From Alistipes_A hominis (GTDB taxonomy: Bacteria > Bacteroidota > Bacteroidia > Bacteroidales > Rikenellaceae): 64,000 nucleotides of DNA. The DNA lies in assembly GCF_014288115.1 (NCBI RefSeq), contig NZ_JACOOK010000002.1:248001-312000 (forward strand), written 5' to 3'. The position numbers and the translations under genes are program-made. Below the pieces are notes generated by a model. It made no database searches, had not been told where the DNA came from, and worked only from the letters and a program-made list of their open reading frames with translations. Positions 1-9,741 of the stretch are shown here, piece by piece; positions within the stretch are counted from its first letter, which is position 1, and each line of letters starts with the position of its first letter.

Positions 1-1
1 A

Positions 2-784
2 TGGAACGAATACATCGCCGGCCGAGTCGCCGATTGGCCGCCCCACAGGCCTTATTATATGGGATTCCCCGATCAGTACGACTGGAATTGCAGCCGCGAT
101 ATCGAGCCGAACGCCGGATGGGGCGACAAAGGAGACGTATATTACCTGCAACTGGTCGACAACATCCGAAAATTCAAGGGGATGACTCCGCCCGAAAAGG
201 CTTCGGCGCCCCAAACGATCAAGATCGGCAAAGCCGACGGATGGGACGACGTGGCTCCCTACTTCGCATCGTACAAAGGCAATACGATGCACCGGCGGCA
301 CAAAGGATACGGAGGAAACGTTTATGAAAATAATTCGGGCCGCAACGACATCGTCGGCGCAAAAGTGGCACGCGACGCCGACAACGTCTACTTCTACGTC
401 GAAACCGCCGACAAGCTGACCCCGGCGACCGACCGCAACTGGATGATGCTGCTGATCGACGTCGACCGCGACAAAACGACCGGATGGAACGGATACGACC
501 TGATCGTCAACCGCACCAGCCCGCACGGTAAAAAAGCCGTGATCGAAAAGAACGTCGGCGGACGATGGGAATGGGAAGCCGTCGGCGAGAGCAAGTTCGC
601 CGTCAACGGCAACAAGCTCGAACTGGCTATCGCAAAACAACTGATGAACCTCACGGGCGACGACGTCGATATCGAATTCAAATGGAACGACAACATGCAG
701 GAAAACGGCAACATCATGGACTTCTACGTCAACGGAGACACCGCGCCCGGAGGACGGTTCAACTATGTTTATACCACGAAATAA
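2..784 (+). CDS. Secreted GH99/GH71-like glycosidase with CBM9-like domain, copy 1 (5' end outside window)
   Basis: The reading frame is open from base 2 and its start lies upstream of the window. It begins at the catalytic-loop motif WNEYIAG and continues through a linker into a C-terminal CBM9/DOMON-like beta-sandwich with the family landmarks GNTMHR, GRNDIVGAKVARD, VYFYVETADKLTP, RNWMMLLIDVDRDK and MDFYVNGDTAPGG. It is the first visible member of a tandem family of four on this strand. The product should be an exported enzyme that binds and cleaves an unknown glycan; the TIM-barrel part is not visible here. Bases 530-777 are identical to bases 4219-4466 of copy 3, so this end of the gene is very recently homogenised. 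A gap of 38 bp separates it from copy 2, which fits one transcript. Confidence 0.85.
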   Translation, partial: WNEYIAGRVADWPPHRPYYMGFPDQYDWNCSRDIEPNAGWGDKGDVYYLQLVDNIRKFKGMTPPEKASAPQTIKIGKADGWDDVAPYFASYKGNTMHRRHKGYGGNVYENNSGRNDIVGAKVARDADNVYFYVETADKLTPATDRNWMMLLIDVDRDKTTGWNGYDLIVNRTSPHGKKAVIEKNVGGRWEWEAVGESKFAVNGNKLELAIAKQLMNLTGDDVDIEFKWNDNMQENGNIMDFYVNGDTAPGGRFNYVYTTK

Positions 785-822
785 CCCATTCAAAATCTAA
801 CCCTAATAAAATCCAACAAACC

Positions 823-2631
823 ATGAAAAACCTAACTTGCCTCGGACTTCTTCTCGGAATATGCTGCCTATGGGCGGCCGGCGCGCCGGCGCAAACCGTC
901 AACAGCGACTCGTGGGCGGCGACCGACGCGCTCGGACGCAAGGTGCGCGAATACAAGGAAGCCGGCGACAAGAAAAAAGACAAACTCGTAGCGATGTTCT
1001 ATTGGACGTGGCATACCGACTTCGTCGCGGACGGAGACGGAAAACCGGTACAGAATATCACCGAAACGCTCCGGAAATACCCTGAAGCGGCTTTCGACTA
1101 CAACCACCCGGCCTGGAAGCACGGAACCTGTTTCTGGGAACAGCCCCTCTTCGGCTACTACCGGACGACCGATCCGTGGGTGCTGCGCAAACACGCCGAA
1201 ATGCTGGCCGACGCAGGAGTCGACGTCGTATTTTTCGACTGTACGAACGGTTCCTACACCTGGAAATCGTCCTACGATGCGCTGATGAAAGTCTGGGATC
1301 AGGCCCAGAAGGACGGCGTGAACGTGCCGAAAATCGCTTTCATGCTGCCGTTCGCCCCGCTTCCTGCTTCGCAGGTATCCATCCGGCAGTTATACAACGA
1401 TATTTATAAGCGGAAACGCTACGAAAACCTGTGGTTCGTGTGGCAAGGAAAACCCTGTATCATGGCTTATCCCGAATCGTTGTTGGACACTCCCTCGGAT
1501 CGTGAAATCGCCGAATTTTTCACGTTCCGGCCCGGACAACCCGACTACGTGGACGGCCCGAGCCGCAACGACCAGTGGGGATGGCTCGAAAACTATCCGC
1601 AGCACGGTTACGTGAAGGGACCCGACGGCAAATTCGAACTGGTTACTGTCGGAGTCGCGCAAAACGCTACCGCCGAGAACGGAGGACATGCTTACGCGTT
1701 CAACGCGCCCAAAGCCTTCGGCCGCAGTTTTTCGATGCAAAAAGGATTCGACCCGCGCGTGGACGGTTACCTGTACGGATGGAATTTTCAGGAACAGTGG
1801 AGCCGCGCTTTCGAACTCGACCCGCAGATCGTATTTGTTACCGGATGGAACGAATTCACTGCCGGGCAACACGAGAACTGGCCGCCCAGCAAGCCCCATA
1901 AACCGTTCGCATTCCCCGACCAGTACGACTGGAATTGCAGCCGCGACATCGAGCCGAACGCCGGATGGGGCGACAAGGGCGACGTATACTATATGCAACT
2001 GATCGACAACGTCCGAAAATTCAAAGGCATGACGCCTCCCGAGAAAGCTTCGGCTCCCAAGACGATCGAGATCGGCAAAGCGGGCGAGTGGGACGACGTG
2101 GCGCCCTATTTCGCTTCTTACAAAGGAAATACGATGCACCGGAACCACAAAGGACACGACGACACGCACTATACGAACAACACCGGCCGCAACGACATTG
2201 TCGGAGCGAAAGTAGCCCGCGACAAAGACAACCTTTATTTCTACGTCGAAACAGCCGACAAACTGACCCCGTCGACCGACCGCAACTGGATGATGCTGCT
2301 GATCGACGTCGACCGCGACAAAGCGACCGGATGGAACGGGTACGACCTGATCGTCAACCGAGTCAGTCCGCACGACGGCCTGGTCGTGATCGAGAAGAAC
2401 GTCGGGAACCGTTGGGAGTGGGAGAAAGCCGGGGAAAGCCGGTTCGCCGTCAACGGCAACAGTCTCGAATTCGCCGTAACGAAGGCCCTGATGGGACTCT
2501 CCGGAAACGGGGTAGACATCGAATTCAAATGGAACGACAACATGCAGGACAACGGCAATATTATGGACTTCTACGTCAACGGAGACACCGCGCCCGGAGG
2601 ACGGTTCAACTACGTATATACCGCGAAATAA
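823..2631 (+). CDS. Secreted GH99/GH71-like glycosidase with CBM9-like domain, copy 2
   Basis: A 602-residue protein. The start at 823 is chosen because it gives a clear signal peptide (residues 1-24, ending APAQ); the same frame stays open upstream but runs into copy 1. Residues about 30-360 form a TIM-barrel-like glycosidase region with MFYWTWH, DPWVLRKHAEMLADAGVD, FFDCTN (138-142) and FVTGWNEFTAGQ (E344). The NE-rich loop resembles the GH99 motif NEWHEG, but the second Glu is Ala347. Residues about 410-602 form a CBM9-like sandwich. This copy is the most diverged of the tandem set over its last 250 bases, where copies 1, 3 and 4 are nearly identical. Substrate unknown; endo-acting alpha-glycan cleavage is only a family-level guess. 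Confidence 0.85.
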   Translation: MKNLTCLGLLLGICCLWAAGAPAQTVNSDSWAATDALGRKVREYKEAGDKKKDKLVAMFYWTWHTDFVADGDGKPVQNITETLRKYPEAAFDYNHPAWKHGTCFWEQPLFGYYRTTDPWVLRKHAEMLADAGVDVVFFDCTNGSYTWKSSYDALMKVWDQAQKDGVNVPKIAFMLPFAPLPASQVSIRQLYNDIYKRKRYENLWFVWQGKPCIMAYPESLLDTPSDREIAEFFTFRPGQPDYVDGPSRNDQWGWLENYPQHGYVKGPDGKFELVTVGVAQNATAENGGHAYAFNAPKAFGRSFSMQKGFDPRVDGYLYGWNFQEQWSRAFELDPQIVFVTGWNEFTAGQHENWPPSKPHKPFAFPDQYDWNCSRDIEPNAGWGDKGDVYYMQLIDNVRKFKGMTPPEKASAPKTIEIGKAGEWDDVAPYFASYKGNTMHRNHKGHDDTHYTNNTGRNDIVGAKVARDKDNLYFYVETADKLTPSTDRNWMMLLIDVDRDKATGWNGYDLIVNRVSPHDGLVVIEKNVGNRWEWEKAGESRFAVNGNSLEFAVTKALMGLSGNGVDIEFKWNDNMQDNGNIMDFYVNGDTAPGGRFNYVYTAK

Positions 2632-2658
2632 ATCTTTGCCCGCAAAACGCCCGACCCT

Positions 2659-4479
2659 ATGAAAACCTCAATCAAAATCGGTCTGTCGCTCGGAATGCTC
2701 CTGCTGCTGGCAACGGCGGCGGCAGGACAAGCCGTCAACAGCGATTCGTGGGCCGCGACCGACGCGCTCGGACGCAAAGTTCGCGAATACAAAGATGCCG
2801 GCGACAAGAAAAAAGACAAGTTCGTCGGGATCTTCTATCTGACCTGGCACATGGGTCGTAACGACACGACCTCGCAAGTCAAAAACATCACCGAAATCGT
2901 CCGGCAGCACCCCGAAGCGATGAAAGATTACAACCATCCGGCCTGGGGAACTTCCAAACCGGGCATCTTCTTCTGGGACGAACCGTTGTTCGGATATTAC
3001 AAGACGACCGACCCGTGGGTGTTGCGCAAACACGCCGAAATGCTGGCCGACGCCGGAATCGACGTCGTTTTCTGCGACTGCACCAACGGGACGCTGACTT
3101 ATTCGGATTCGTACGAAGCGCTGATGAAAACCTGGGATCAAGCGCAGAAAGACGGCGTAAAGGTGCCTAAAATCGCCTTTTTACTGCCGTTCGGAGCCGT
3201 GCCGAACTCGCTCGTATCGCTCAGGCAACTTTACAACGACGTCTACAAACCGGGGCGTTACGAAAATCTGTGGTTCCGCTGGAAAGGCAAACCGTTGATC
3301 ATGGCCTATCCGGACAACCTGACCGACTCGCCCGAAGACCGGGCCATCGCCGATTTCTTCACATTCCGCCCCGGGCAGCCCGACTACGTAAACGGCCCGT
3401 TCCCGAACCGGAACGACCAGTGGAGTTGGCTCGAAATCTACCCGCAGCACGGCTACGTAAAAGGGCCCGACGGCGGATTCGAGCAGGTCTCGGTCGGTTT
3501 GGCCCAAAACACTTCGTTCGCATTCAAAGGACATTGCAACGCATTCAACACGAAAGAGACGTTTGGGCGGAACTTCAGTATGCTGAACGGGTTCGACCCG
3601 CGCGTGGACGGATACCTGTACGGATGGAATTTTCAGGAGCAGTGGAACCGCGCCTTCGAACTCGATCCGGAACTGGTGTTCGTCACCGAATGGAACGAAT
3701 TCATCGCCGGACAATGGCTGCCCGAACACGGATGGGACGGCTTCCCGTTCTCGTTCGTCGATCTGTTCGATTCGAATCACAGCCGCGATATCGAACCGAA
3801 CAAAAGTTGGGGCGACAAAGGAGATGCCTATTACCTACAGTTGGTCGACAACGTCCGAAAATTCAAGGGGATGACTCCGCCCGAAAAGGCTTCGGCGCCC
3901 CAAACGATCAAGATCGGCAAAGCCGACGGATGGGACGGCGTGGCTCCCTACTTCGCATCGTACAAAGGCAACACGATGCACCGGGATCACTACGGTTATT
4001 GCGACCGCTACTACACGAACAACACCGGCCGTAACGACATCGTCGGAGCGAAAGTGGCACGCGACGCCGACAACGTCTACTTCTACGTCGAAACCGCCGA
4101 CAAACTGACCCCGGCGACCGACCGCAACTGGATGATGCTATTTATCGACGTCGACCGCGACAAAGCGACCGGATGGAACGGATACGACCTGATAGTCAAT
4201 CGCACCAGTCCGCACGGAAAAAAAGCCGTGATCGAAAAGAACGTCGGCGGACGATGGGAATGGGAAGCCGTCGGCGAGAGCAAGTTCGCCGTCAACGGCA
4301 ACAAGCTCGAACTGGCTATCGCAAAACAACTGATGAACCTCACGGGCGACGACGTCGATATCGAATTCAAATGGAACGACAACATGCAGGAAAACGGCAA
4401 CATCATGGACTTCTACGTCAACGGAGACACCGCGCCCGGAGGACGGTTCAACTATGTTTATACCACAAAACCGAAGTAA
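2659..4479 (+). CDS. Secreted GH99/GH71-like glycosidase with CBM9-like domain, copy 3
   Basis: A 606-residue protein with a signal peptide (about residues 1-24, ending AAAGQ), the same TIM-barrel-like catalytic region and C-terminal CBM9-like domain as its neighbours. It starts 27 bp after copy 2, without a Shine-Dalgarno site. Its catalytic loop reads FVTEWNEFIAGQ, with Glu where the other copies have Gly before WNE, and its first barrel strand has FYLTWH in place of FYWTWH; both changes could alter substrate preference. The C-terminus carries two extra residues (PK). Bases 4219-4466 match copy 1 exactly, while the patch after GNTMHR is unique to this copy. Confidence 0.85.
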   Translation: MKTSIKIGLSLGMLLLLATAAAGQAVNSDSWAATDALGRKVREYKDAGDKKKDKFVGIFYLTWHMGRNDTTSQVKNITEIVRQHPEAMKDYNHPAWGTSKPGIFFWDEPLFGYYKTTDPWVLRKHAEMLADAGIDVVFCDCTNGTLTYSDSYEALMKTWDQAQKDGVKVPKIAFLLPFGAVPNSLVSLRQLYNDVYKPGRYENLWFRWKGKPLIMAYPDNLTDSPEDRAIADFFTFRPGQPDYVNGPFPNRNDQWSWLEIYPQHGYVKGPDGGFEQVSVGLAQNTSFAFKGHCNAFNTKETFGRNFSMLNGFDPRVDGYLYGWNFQEQWNRAFELDPELVFVTEWNEFIAGQWLPEHGWDGFPFSFVDLFDSNHSRDIEPNKSWGDKGDAYYLQLVDNVRKFKGMTPPEKASAPQTIKIGKADGWDGVAPYFASYKGNTMHRDHYGYCDRYYTNNTGRNDIVGAKVARDADNVYFYVETADKLTPATDRNWMMLFIDVDRDKATGWNGYDLIVNRTSPHGKKAVIEKNVGGRWEWEAVGESKFAVNGNKLELAIAKQLMNLTGDDVDIEFKWNDNMQENGNIMDFYVNGDTAPGGRFNYVYTTKPK

Positions 4480-4556
4480 GTAAACATTGATAATACAGGA
4501 TCGACACAGACAAAACAATCACCATCAAAACCTAATTTTAATAAAACCTACAAGAA

Positions 4557-6371
4557 ATGAAATTCTTAACCAAATTTACTGTGGCGCTCGGAACGGTCTG
4601 CTTGATCGGTGGAAGCGCTTTCGGACAAACTGTCAACAGCGATTCGTGGGCGGCGACCGACGCGCTCGGACGCAAAGTCAGCGAATACAAGGATGCCGGC
4701 GACAAGAAAAAGGACAAGTTCATCGCCATGTTCTACTGGACATGGCATCAAGGCAATGACGACACCACCTATCAGGTGAAGAATATCTCCGAAATCGTCC
4801 GCAAATACCCCGAAGCGATGAAGGATTACAACCATCCGGCGTGGGGCGACAAACGTCCGGGCTTTTTCTTCTGGGAACAGCCGTTGCTGGGTTACTACAA
4901 AACGACCGACCCCTGGGTATTGCGCAAACACGCCGAAATGCTGGCCGACGCAGGCGTGGACGCCGTATTCTTCGATTGCACGAACGGCAGTCTTACCTGG
5001 GAGGATTCGTACGAAGCGTTAATGAAGACCTGGGATCAGGCGCAAAAGGACGGCGTAAACGTGCCGAAGATCGCTTTCATGCTGCCGTTCGGCCCGGCTC
5101 CGCACTCGCTGGTATCGCTGCGCCAACTCTACAAAGACGTTTACAAACCGGGGCGTTACGAAAACCTGTGGTTCGTGTGGAAAGGCAAGCCCTGTATCAT
5201 GGCTTATCCGGACAACCTGACCGATTCGCCCGAAGACCGGGCGATCCGCGACTTCTTCACGTTCCGGCCCGGACAGCCCGATTACGTGGACGGCCCGTTC
5301 CCGACGCGCAAAGACCAGTGGAGCTGGCTTGAAATCTATCCGCAGCACGGCTACATAAAAGGGCCCGACGGCGGGTTCGAACAAGTTTCGGTCGGCGTGG
5401 CCCAGAACACCTCTCCCGACCGCAAAGGACACTGCGGAGCCTTCAACGTGAAAGACGCTTACGGACGGAATTTCAGCGTACTGAAAGGATTCGACCCGCG
5501 CGTGGACGGATATCTGTACGGCTATAACTTCCAAGAACAGTGGAGCCGGGCGTTCGAACTCGACCCGGAACTGGTATTCGTCACCGGATGGAACGAATTC
5601 ATCGCCGGACAATGGCTACCTGAGCACAGTTGGAACGGCTTCCCGTTCTCGTTCGTCGACCAATACAACTGGAACTGCAGCCGCGATATCGAACCGAACG
5701 CCGGATGGGGCGACAAAGGAGACGTATATTACCTGCAACTGGTCGACAACGTGCGTAAATTCAAGGGAATGAACGCTCCTGAAAAAGCTTCGGCCCCCAA
5801 GACGGTCAAGATCGGCAAGGCCGACGGATGGGACGACGTGGCTCCCTACTTCGCATCGTACAAAGGCAACACCATGCACCGCGACCACCGCGGACGGTAT
5901 GACCAGTACTACACCAACAATACCGGCCGCAACGACATCGTCGGAGCGAAAGTGGCACGCGACGCCGACAACGTCTACTTCTACGTCGAAACCGCCGACA
6001 AGCTGACCCCGGCGACCGACCGCAACTGGATGATGCTGTTTATCGACGTCGACCGCGACAAAACGACCGGATGGAACGGATACGATTTCATCGTCAATCG
6101 CACGAGTCCGCACGGTAAAAAAGCCGTGATCGAAAAAAACGTCGGCGGACGATGGGAATGGGAAGCCGTCGGCGAGAGCAAGTTCGCCGTCAACGGCAAC
6201 AAGCTCGAACTGGCTATCGCAAAACAACTGATGAACCTCACGGGCGACGACGTCGATATCGAGTTCAAATGGAACGACAACATGCAGGAAAACGGCAACA
6301 TCATGGACTTCTACGTCAACGGAGACACCGCGCCCGGAGGACGGTTCAACTATGTTTATACCACGAAATAA
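4557..6371 (+). CDS. Secreted GH99/GH71-like glycosidase with CBM9-like domain, copy 4
   Basis: A 604-residue protein with a signal peptide (residues 1-23, ending SAFGQ), barrel motifs MFYWTWH, FFDCTN and FVTGWNEFIAGQ, and a CBM9-like C-terminal domain. Its last 250 bases differ from copies 1 and 3 at only two positions by eye. The 77-bp leader before it is the longest in the array and contains an A/T-rich stretch similar to the one before copy 2, but no clear -7 element, so it is probably read from an upstream promoter. The next gene, a GH106-type lipoprotein, follows after 17 bp and is likely in the same operon. Together they look like part of a polysaccharide-degradation set. Confidence 0.85.
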   Translation: MKFLTKFTVALGTVCLIGGSAFGQTVNSDSWAATDALGRKVSEYKDAGDKKKDKFIAMFYWTWHQGNDDTTYQVKNISEIVRKYPEAMKDYNHPAWGDKRPGFFFWEQPLLGYYKTTDPWVLRKHAEMLADAGVDAVFFDCTNGSLTWEDSYEALMKTWDQAQKDGVNVPKIAFMLPFGPAPHSLVSLRQLYKDVYKPGRYENLWFVWKGKPCIMAYPDNLTDSPEDRAIRDFFTFRPGQPDYVDGPFPTRKDQWSWLEIYPQHGYIKGPDGGFEQVSVGVAQNTSPDRKGHCGAFNVKDAYGRNFSVLKGFDPRVDGYLYGYNFQEQWSRAFELDPELVFVTGWNEFIAGQWLPEHSWNGFPFSFVDQYNWNCSRDIEPNAGWGDKGDVYYLQLVDNVRKFKGMNAPEKASAPKTVKIGKADGWDDVAPYFASYKGNTMHRDHRGRYDQYYTNNTGRNDIVGAKVARDADNVYFYVETADKLTPATDRNWMMLFIDVDRDKTTGWNGYDFIVNRTSPHGKKAVIEKNVGGRWEWEAVGESKFAVNGNKLELAIAKQLMNLTGDDVDIEFKWNDNMQENGNIMDFYVNGDTAPGGRFNYVYTTK

Positions 6372-6388
6372 ATCATCCATAAAATTTT

Positions 6389-9300
6389 ATGAAAAAAAAT
6401 CTTTTTAAACTTTCCGCCTGCGCTTTGGCAGGAGCCGCGCTGGCCGCCTGTTGCGGAACAGGGGCGTCGGGTCCGCAACACGTTTCCCACGAAGCGCTCG
6501 CTTCGGGATTCGTAACCCCGCCCGACTCGATCCAAACCAGCGTTTACTGGTATTGGATTTCGAACAACATTTCGAAAGAAGGCGTTATCAAAGACCTCGA
6601 GTCGATGAAAAAAGCCGGAATCAACCGCGCGTTCATCGGCAACATCGGCCAGGACGACGTACCCTACGGCAACGTGAAAATGCTCAGCGAAGAGTGGTGG
6701 GACATCCTGCACGCCGCGCTGAAAAAAGCGACCGAGCTGGACATCGAAATCGGAATCTTTAACTCTCCGGGCTGGAGTCAGTCCGGCGGCCCGTGGGTAA
6801 AAGCCGACCAGGCGATGCGTTATCTCGCTTCGTCGGAAACGCGCGCCAAAGGCCCGCAAAAGTTTAACGCCAAGCTCGTACAGCCGACCGACTCTTTCCA
6901 GGACGTACGCGTCATCGCTTACCCGGTGCCGAAAGACGACCAGCTCACGCTGAACGCGTCGAACGGGACGATCACCTCGACGCCGAAAGTGGCCGACCTG
7001 ACGAAAATCACCGACGGCGACCAGAAAAGCGGAATCGCCATCCCGAAGGGCGGCGAAATTACGATCGACCTGAAAGCCAACGCTCCGTTTACGGCGCGCA
7101 GCCTGACCGTAAAACCCACCGAGCACCCGTTGGGCGCACAAGGCGAGTTGCAAGTTAAAGAAGGCGACAACTACCGCACGCTGTCGAAATTCGACATCAA
7201 CCGCACGAATACCGCGCTGAACGTCGGATTCGACCAATTCGCACCGGTGGTCGTATCGATCCCGGCCACGACCGGAACCGATTTCCGGGTAATCATCAAA
7301 GGCGCCAATGCAGGCAGCGGCTTGGCCGAAGTGGCTCTGGCAGCCGCTCCGCGCGTAGAACGCTTCAGCGAAAAGACGCTGGCGAAGATGCACCCGACTC
7401 CGCTGCCGTACTGGAAAGACTATCAATGGCCGGTACAGCCCGCTGTGGAAGACGCCGCGCTGATGGTAGATCCCGCGAAGGTACAGGACATCTCGCAATA
7501 CCTGGCTGCCGACGGCACGCTGACATGGGATGTTCCGGAAGGCGAATGGGTAATCCTGCGCATGGGTATGACTCCGACCGGGACGACCAATTCTCCCGCC
7601 GCGCCCGAAGCGACCGGTTATGAAACCGACAAAATGAGCCGCGAACACATCGCCAGTCATTTCGATGCTCACATGGGCGAAATCCTACGCCGCATCCCGG
7701 CCGAAGACCGCAAGACGTTCAAAGTCGTGGTGCAGGACAGCTACGAAACCGGCGGACAGAACTTCACGGACGGCATGATCGAAGAGTTCAAGACCCGCTA
7801 CGGTTACGACCCGACCCCCTACTTGCCGGTATACAACGGCATCGTAGTGGGCAGCGAAGAGGCCTCCGACCGTTTCCTGTGGGACGTGCGCCGGATGATC
7901 GCCGACAAGGTCGCTTATGATTACGTGGGCGGTCTGCGCGACGTCAGCCATCAACACGGGCTGCATACCTGGCTCGAAAACTACGGTCACTGGGGCTTCC
8001 CCGGCGAATTCCTGATGTACGGCGGCCAGTCCGACGAGATCGGCGGCGAGTTCTGGAGCGAAGGCGAACTGGGCGACATCGAAAACCGCGCCGCTTCGTC
8101 CTGCGGCCATATCTACGGCAAGACGAAAATCTCGGCCGAATCGAACACCTGCGCCGGCAATTCGTACGCCCGTTACCCGGGCGTGATCAAACAGCGCGGC
8201 GACCGTTTCTTCGCCGAAGGTATCAACAACACGCTGCTGCACGTCTACATCACGCAGCCGGACGACCGGCTCCCGGGCGTCAACGCCTGGTTCGGCAACG
8301 AATTCAACCGCCACAACACCTGGTTCTCGCAGATCGACAACTACCTCACGTACCTCAAGCGCGCGAACTTCATGCTGCAACAGGGTCTGAACGTAGCCGA
8401 CGCAGCCTATTTCATCGGCGAAGATGCTCCGAAGATGACCGGCATCGTCGACCCGGCCCTTCCGACCGGCTACCAGTTCGATTACATGAACGCCGAAGTG
8501 ATCGAAAAGTACATGGACGTGAAAGACGGTAAGATCACGTTGCCGCACGGTACGCAATACCGCATCCTGGTGCTGCCGAAACTCGAAACGATGCGTCCGG
8601 AACTGCTGGCCAAGATCAAAGAACTGATCGAGAAAGGCGCCGTCGTGATGGGTCCGGCCCCAAGCCGCTCGCCGAGCCTGCAGAATCAGCCGGCCGCCGA
8701 CCAGCAGGTGAAAGCGATGGCCGCCGAAATCTGGGGCGACGTGGACGGCGTGAACGTCAAATCGCGCAAACTGGGCAAAGGCATGATCCTAAACGGCATG
8801 ACGATGGAAGAAGCCTTCGCCACGATCGACTGCATCCCCGACCTCAACATTCCGGAAGGCGCGCCGGTACACTACGGACACCGCACGCTGGACAATGCCG
8901 AAATTTATTTCGTAAGCAACCAGAGCGACGAAACGATCGTCGTTACGCCGGAATTCCGCGTAACCGGTATGCAGCCCGAACTGTGGGCCCCGACCACCGG
9001 CGTGATACGCAAACTGCCCGCTTACGAGCAGAAACAGGGCGCTACGGCCGTTCCGCTCGAAATGGCTCCGTACGAAAGCATGTTCATCGTGTTCAAGGAC
9101 AAAGCGGGTGCCGCTTCGTCGACCGACGTGGCAGCCAACTTCCCGGTTCCGGCCCAGATCGCCGATCTGAAAGGCCCGTGGACGGTCGATTTCGCCGACA
9201 AGGTACGCGGCCCGCAAGAACCGGTCGTATTCGAATCGCTGACCGACTGGTCGACCAACGCCGACGACAAGATCAAATATTACTCCGGTACGGCCACCTA

Positions 9301-9646
9301 TAAGACCAACTTCAAACTGGACAAAGCCCCGACCGACGAGAACATCCTGATCAACCTGAACGACTTCGTGGCCATGGCCCGCGTGAAGGTCAACGGACAG
9401 GATGCCGGCGGCGTATGGACGGCTCCGTATGAACTGGACATCACCGACTTTGTCAAAGAAGGCGACAACGAACTGGAAATCGAAGTGGTAAACACTTGGG
9501 TGAATCGCCTGATCGGCGACCAAAAACTGCCCGAAGCACAACGCACGACATGGACGCCGTGCAGCCCGTGGACAGCGGATTCCCCGCTGCAAAAGGCAGG
9601 TTTGATGGGCCCCGTCGTTATCGAGAGCGTTACCTACGAAAAATAG
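6389..9646 (+). CDS. GH106-type glycoside hydrolase, lipoprotein (alpha-L-rhamnosidase-like)
   Basis: A 1085-residue protein with a lipoprotein signal (LAAC at residues 18-21), so probably attached to the outer membrane. The N-terminal region, with VYWYWISNNISKEGV and then LDIEIGIFNSPGWSQSGGPW, is typical of the GH106 alpha-L-rhamnosidase family, as is the length of about 1100 residues. The C-terminal 170 residues contain a galactose-binding-like beta-sandwich with NGQDAGGVWTAPYELDIT, common in these enzymes. It follows four tandem GH99-like genes and is followed by a terminator. The expected role is removal of L-rhamnose or a related sugar from a branched glycan. Family assignment is fairly sure; the exact substrate is not. 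Confidence 0.85.
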   Translation: MKKNLFKLSACALAGAALAACCGTGASGPQHVSHEALASGFVTPPDSIQTSVYWYWISNNISKEGVIKDLESMKKAGINRAFIGNIGQDDVPYGNVKMLSEEWWDILHAALKKATELDIEIGIFNSPGWSQSGGPWVKADQAMRYLASSETRAKGPQKFNAKLVQPTDSFQDVRVIAYPVPKDDQLTLNASNGTITSTPKVADLTKITDGDQKSGIAIPKGGEITIDLKANAPFTARSLTVKPTEHPLGAQGELQVKEGDNYRTLSKFDINRTNTALNVGFDQFAPVVVSIPATTGTDFRVIIKGANAGSGLAEVALAAAPRVERFSEKTLAKMHPTPLPYWKDYQWPVQPAVEDAALMVDPAKVQDISQYLAADGTLTWDVPEGEWVILRMGMTPTGTTNSPAAPEATGYETDKMSREHIASHFDAHMGEILRRIPAEDRKTFKVVVQDSYETGGQNFTDGMIEEFKTRYGYDPTPYLPVYNGIVVGSEEASDRFLWDVRRMIADKVAYDYVGGLRDVSHQHGLHTWLENYGHWGFPGEFLMYGGQSDEIGGEFWSEGELGDIENRAASSCGHIYGKTKISAESNTCAGNSYARYPGVIKQRGDRFFAEGINNTLLHVYITQPDDRLPGVNAWFGNEFNRHNTWFSQIDNYLTYLKRANFMLQQGLNVADAAYFIGEDAPKMTGIVDPALPTGYQFDYMNAEVIEKYMDVKDGKITLPHGTQYRILVLPKLETMRPELLAKIKELIEKGAVVMGPAPSRSPSLQNQPAADQQVKAMAAEIWGDVDGVNVKSRKLGKGMILNGMTMEEAFATIDCIPDLNIPEGAPVHYGHRTLDNAEIYFVSNQSDETIVVTPEFRVTGMQPELWAPTTGVIRKLPAYEQKQGATAVPLEMAPYESMFIVFKDKAGAASSTDVAANFPVPAQIADLKGPWTVDFADKVRGPQEPVVFESLTDWSTNADDKIKYYSGTATYKTNFKLDKAPTDENILINLNDFVAMARVKVNGQDAGGVWTAPYELDITDFVKEGDNELEIEVVNTWVNRLIGDQKLPEAQRTTWTPCSPWTADSPLQKAGLMGPVVIESVTYEK

Positions 9647-9681
9647 ACGGAACACTGCCGGATAATCGTTTCCGGAATTAA

Positions 9682-9716
9682 AAACCGGGTCGGACTTCAG
9701 TCCGACCCGGTTTTTT
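9682..9716. terminator. Bidirectional rho-independent terminator
   Basis: A perfect GC-rich stem (arms near 9682-9696 and 9699-9713) is followed by a T run on the plus strand and flanked by an A run on the left, so it can end transcription from both sides. It lies between the GH106 gene and the convergent glycosidase copy 5. Confidence 0.9.
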
Positions 9717-9741
9717 AATGGAACACGCTTTACGAAAACCG

